64,000 nucleotides of DNA from Callipepla californica brunnescens (lineage: Eukaryota > Chordata > Aves > Galliformes > Odontophoridae), in contig JALIRH010000002.1 of NCBI GenBank assembly GCA_023055505.1, positions 39,131,733 to 39,195,732 on the forward strand. The letters run 5' to 3'. A program made the translations under genes and the position numbers. Under the pieces are notes generated by a model. It worked only from the letters and a program-made list of their open reading frames with translations, searched no databases and was not told where the DNA came from. Of the stretch, positions 61,877 through 64,000 are shown piece after piece. How positions within the stretch are numbered: the stretch's first letter is position 1; each line of letters starts with the position of its first letter.

Positions 61877-63084
61877 CCATGAAGTTCCCACATCAGGCCA
61901 AAAGAACTGCAACACCAGGAACTCTCTACTTCATGATGAATCACAGACAGAGCTGACATTTGGAAGATGATAATACAGATGTCTTGCTTGATAATCAATC
62001 TCATGTAGGATGCTGCTTTTAAGTGGGTTTTTGCACCTCTTACCTTTAACAGTGTATGATCCCATCTTAGGACTGTCATAGTAATATGCAGTGACACTTC
62101 TTTACCAAAGTTCAATGTTTAGCTGACCTACCATTCTGCCCCAGACAGGTCAATGAACAGGACTATCAATTCTGTAATAACCGGTTGAATTTTACTTGTA
62201 ATAAGATTTCCAGTAGAGATTACTTTCCGAGCAATTCTACTCATCAATTTTCTACAGGGTCAGGAGAACCACTGCTGTTCCAGATCAAGAATTGCACGAC
62301 AGCATAAAACGAGAGCAAATTACAAGCACAATATTTAATAAATAAAAGACAAAAGATAAGGAATCTGTTTTTAGTAGCCAGGTGAGCTGCTAGTGCCAGA
62401 AAGTAGACACTGAAAGCAATACAGGACAGACTTGGTGAAGGCAGCTATGCTGTAACAGCGTGATTCCCATGTAGGATTTCCGTGGATTTCATTCAGAGAT
62501 ACAGCTGCACAGTGTCTCCAAAAATCAGACACAAATGGTAACACTACATTCAAAGCTCTGAAAGCTTTATGTGAGCAATGCAGCCTCCACTACTGCTCTA
62601 TTTCTAGAGCGTGAAATGGGGTTATTTTATGAATGAAGTTCTGAATGAATGGGCATCCTTTCCCAAAAACCCATCAGGACAGCAGACAATAGGGCATCAG
62701 GAAGGTGCAAGTTTCTTTCCTTTACCCCTCACACAGGAGTGCTGCCCGCTGCTTGAGAAGAGGAAACACACTTCTTCTTGCATCTCCCATCAATCACAGA
62801 GGATGCGAGGGGCACTCAAGTGCAGCACCTTGCTCTATGGAGAGGTTCACAGAGAAGAGAGAAGCAGAGGGATCTCTACAGATGTATCTGGAAGTGCAGA
62901 GCACAAACTGGCTGGGTTTCTGGCCACAGAATGTGGCCTAGATAACCACCAGAGCCAAAGAACACCTGGCTTAAACTGTAAAGTTCTCATAGCACTGCAC
63001 TTGCTAGTGGTGGGACGGTTCTAGCAAAGTTCCACTATGCAAATCTCAGTAGTGTAACTCAGATTTAAATATACCAATTTAAAG

Positions 63085-63100
63085 TGACCCAAAGTGACCC
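63085..63100 (-). promoter_or_regulatory. Perfect DR4-type nuclear receptor-like direct repeat
   Basis: TGACCC (63085-63090), AAAG (63091-63094), TGACCC (63095-63100). On the - strand this is GGGTCA, 4 bases, GGGTCA. Half-sites of AGGTCA/GGGTCA type at 4-base spacing are the classic target of thyroid hormone and LXR receptors paired with RXR (family knowledge). The pair arises from a 10-base tandem duplication 'aaagtgaccc' (63081-63100), so it may be fortuitous. Confidence 0.25.
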
Positions 63101-63584
63101 AGACTGTAACCTACATTCTACCAGTGCAGAGCAAAGATGCTTTAAAATAACCACAGTCCCTTGCACAGTCACCACCCCAAAGCTAGGGGCCTAGGAGGAC
63201 AAGACCAGGGAAGCAGAAGGCTGATCCACACCACTGCCCAGTGGTGAGGGGTCACTAAAAATTATAATAGCAATTACCTTGCTCCAAACAAGTTCTCTTG
63301 ACCCTCTACCTGCACTGGGTGCAAGTGCCATGCAAGGAATGAGACATTCATGGGTTATGTGGGTAGATCAAACTTCTCTGCTTTCTGAGTTGCTTCCTGG
63401 AGGCAGCTCCAACTTGCTGTCAACTTCAGCAGCTTCTGGGACTCCATGTGGTGCTGCCAGAGCTCCTCAGCTTGGCACTGCTATTGGAGTACATCCTGCC
63501 AGCCTAGGGAAGGGACCGCACATAGGATTGCCTTCATATGGGCAATCCAAAGCAAGGCTGCTTGAAGCTTTCTACATTCCTTCC

Positions 63585-63600
63585 TTTTTTTTTTTTTTTT
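63585..63600. repeat. Homopolymer T run, 16 bases
   Basis: Uninterrupted T run within a pyrimidine-rich 'ttccttcc' context. A simple repeat. Confidence 0.9.
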
Positions 63601-63731
63601 ATCAGTGACATTTAGAAATATGAAAGCCCGAAGCCAACCCAAGGGATAACGCCCTCTTAAGGAATGATAGCTCACTTGATTTACCAGAGTTGAATTCATT
63701 TCAGAAATGCCCTTTCAGTGACCACAGATGT
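63601..63731. other. Short unique spacer before the terminal microsatellite
   Basis: About 130 bases of ordinary sequence between the T run and the purine microsatellite. Nothing recognisable. Confidence 0.6.
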
Positions 63732-63914
63732 GGGAAGAGAAGAGAAGAGAAGAGAAGAGAAGAGAAGAGAAGAGAAGAGAAGAGAAGAGAAGAGAAGAGA
63801 AGAGAAGAGAAGAGAAGAGAAGAGAAGAGAAGAGAAGAGAAGAGAAGAGAAGAGAAGAGAAGAGAAGAGAAGAGAAGAGAAGAGAAGAGAAGAGAAGAGA
63901 AGAGAAGATAAAGA

Positions 63915-63958
<44 letters not shown>

Positions 63959-64000
63959 AAGAAAGAGAGAGAGAAAGAAAGAGAGAAAGAGAGAAAGAAA
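63732..64000 (+). repeat. Polypurine microsatellite: (AGAGA)34 then GA-rich 12-base repeat
   Basis: From 63732 to the window edge, 269 bases contain one pyrimidine on the + strand (T at 63909). The first part, 63736-63905, is 34 perfect tandem copies of AGAGA. The second, from 63911, has about four copies of the 12-base unit AAAGAGAGAGAG and then decays into mixed GAAA/GAGA units that continue past the window. An apparent 73-codon frame of repeating Arg-Glu-Glu-Lys (63690-63911) is purely a translation of the repeat. Such mirror-symmetric purine tracts can form intramolecular triplexes, and they are highly length-variable and hard to assemble. Confidence 0.98.

Larger units (their letters stand above)
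56999..63584. other. Non-coding stretch with two long unrecognised open frames
   Basis: No interspersed repeat was recognised. Short AAT-type repeats lie at 57190-57212 and a T run at 58266-58274. The two longest open frames of the window (59023-59658, - and 61277-61876, +) are listed separately. A DR4-type direct repeat lies at 63085. Confidence 0.6.

Noticed and set aside
63690..63911. 73-codon frame of Arg-Glu-Glu-Lys repeats
   Set aside because: It is only the translation of the AGAGA microsatellite and has no independent coding evidence.

Overview
The window looks like non-coding DNA from a bird nuclear genome. The main evidence is a scatter of 5'-truncated CR1 retrotransposon copies, the dominant LINE family of birds and other reptiles. 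Many end in the CR1 signature 'gtcccttccaacc' followed by short repeats of 'gattctgt'. One LTR matches, as I recall it, an avian ERVL-type family. Base composition is AT-leaning, CpG is scarce, and I see no CpG island. Galliform-like is plausible from the CR1 abundance, but I cannot name the species. I found no protein-coding gene, tRNA, rRNA or CRISPR array that I can support. Open frames are short, unconserved in appearance and mostly without recognisable domains, so the window is best read as intergenic or deep intronic.

Layout. Positions 1-1475 hold the 3' part of a decayed endogenous retrovirus: an internal region, a purine tract near 1092-1106, then a truncated LTR, all on the + strand. 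CR1 copies follow at 6453 (-), 12092 (+), 22019 (-), 24408 (+), 26339 (+), 38237 (+), 42640 (+), 49441 (-), 54127 (-) and 56556 (+), with a weak trace at 42082 (-) and a tail-only trace at 55871 (+). The copies at 24408 and 38237 carry large internal deletions. Between them lie long AT-rich stretches with homopolymer runs and short simple repeats. The window ends inside a purine-only microsatellite: 34 perfect copies of AGAGA (63736-63905), then a GA-rich 12-base repeat that runs off the edge.

Several AT-rich segments (around 19.5, 21.4, 27.7, 35.3, 47.4 and 55.1 kb) have the texture of vertebrate conserved non-coding elements, with homeodomain-, SOX- or octamer-like words. This is pattern recognition only, and alignment to other birds would decide it. 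Two compact motif arrangements are clear in the sequence: a perfect direct repeat of TGACCC with 4-base spacing (DR4 type, 63085-63100), and three palindromic E-boxes within 86 bases (55591-55676).

I looked for an undescribed multi-gene system and did not find one. The most checkable observations are the long polypurine tract, the internally deleted CR1 copies, the motif clusters, and two unusually long unrecognised open frames near 59.0-59.7 and 61.3-61.9 kb.
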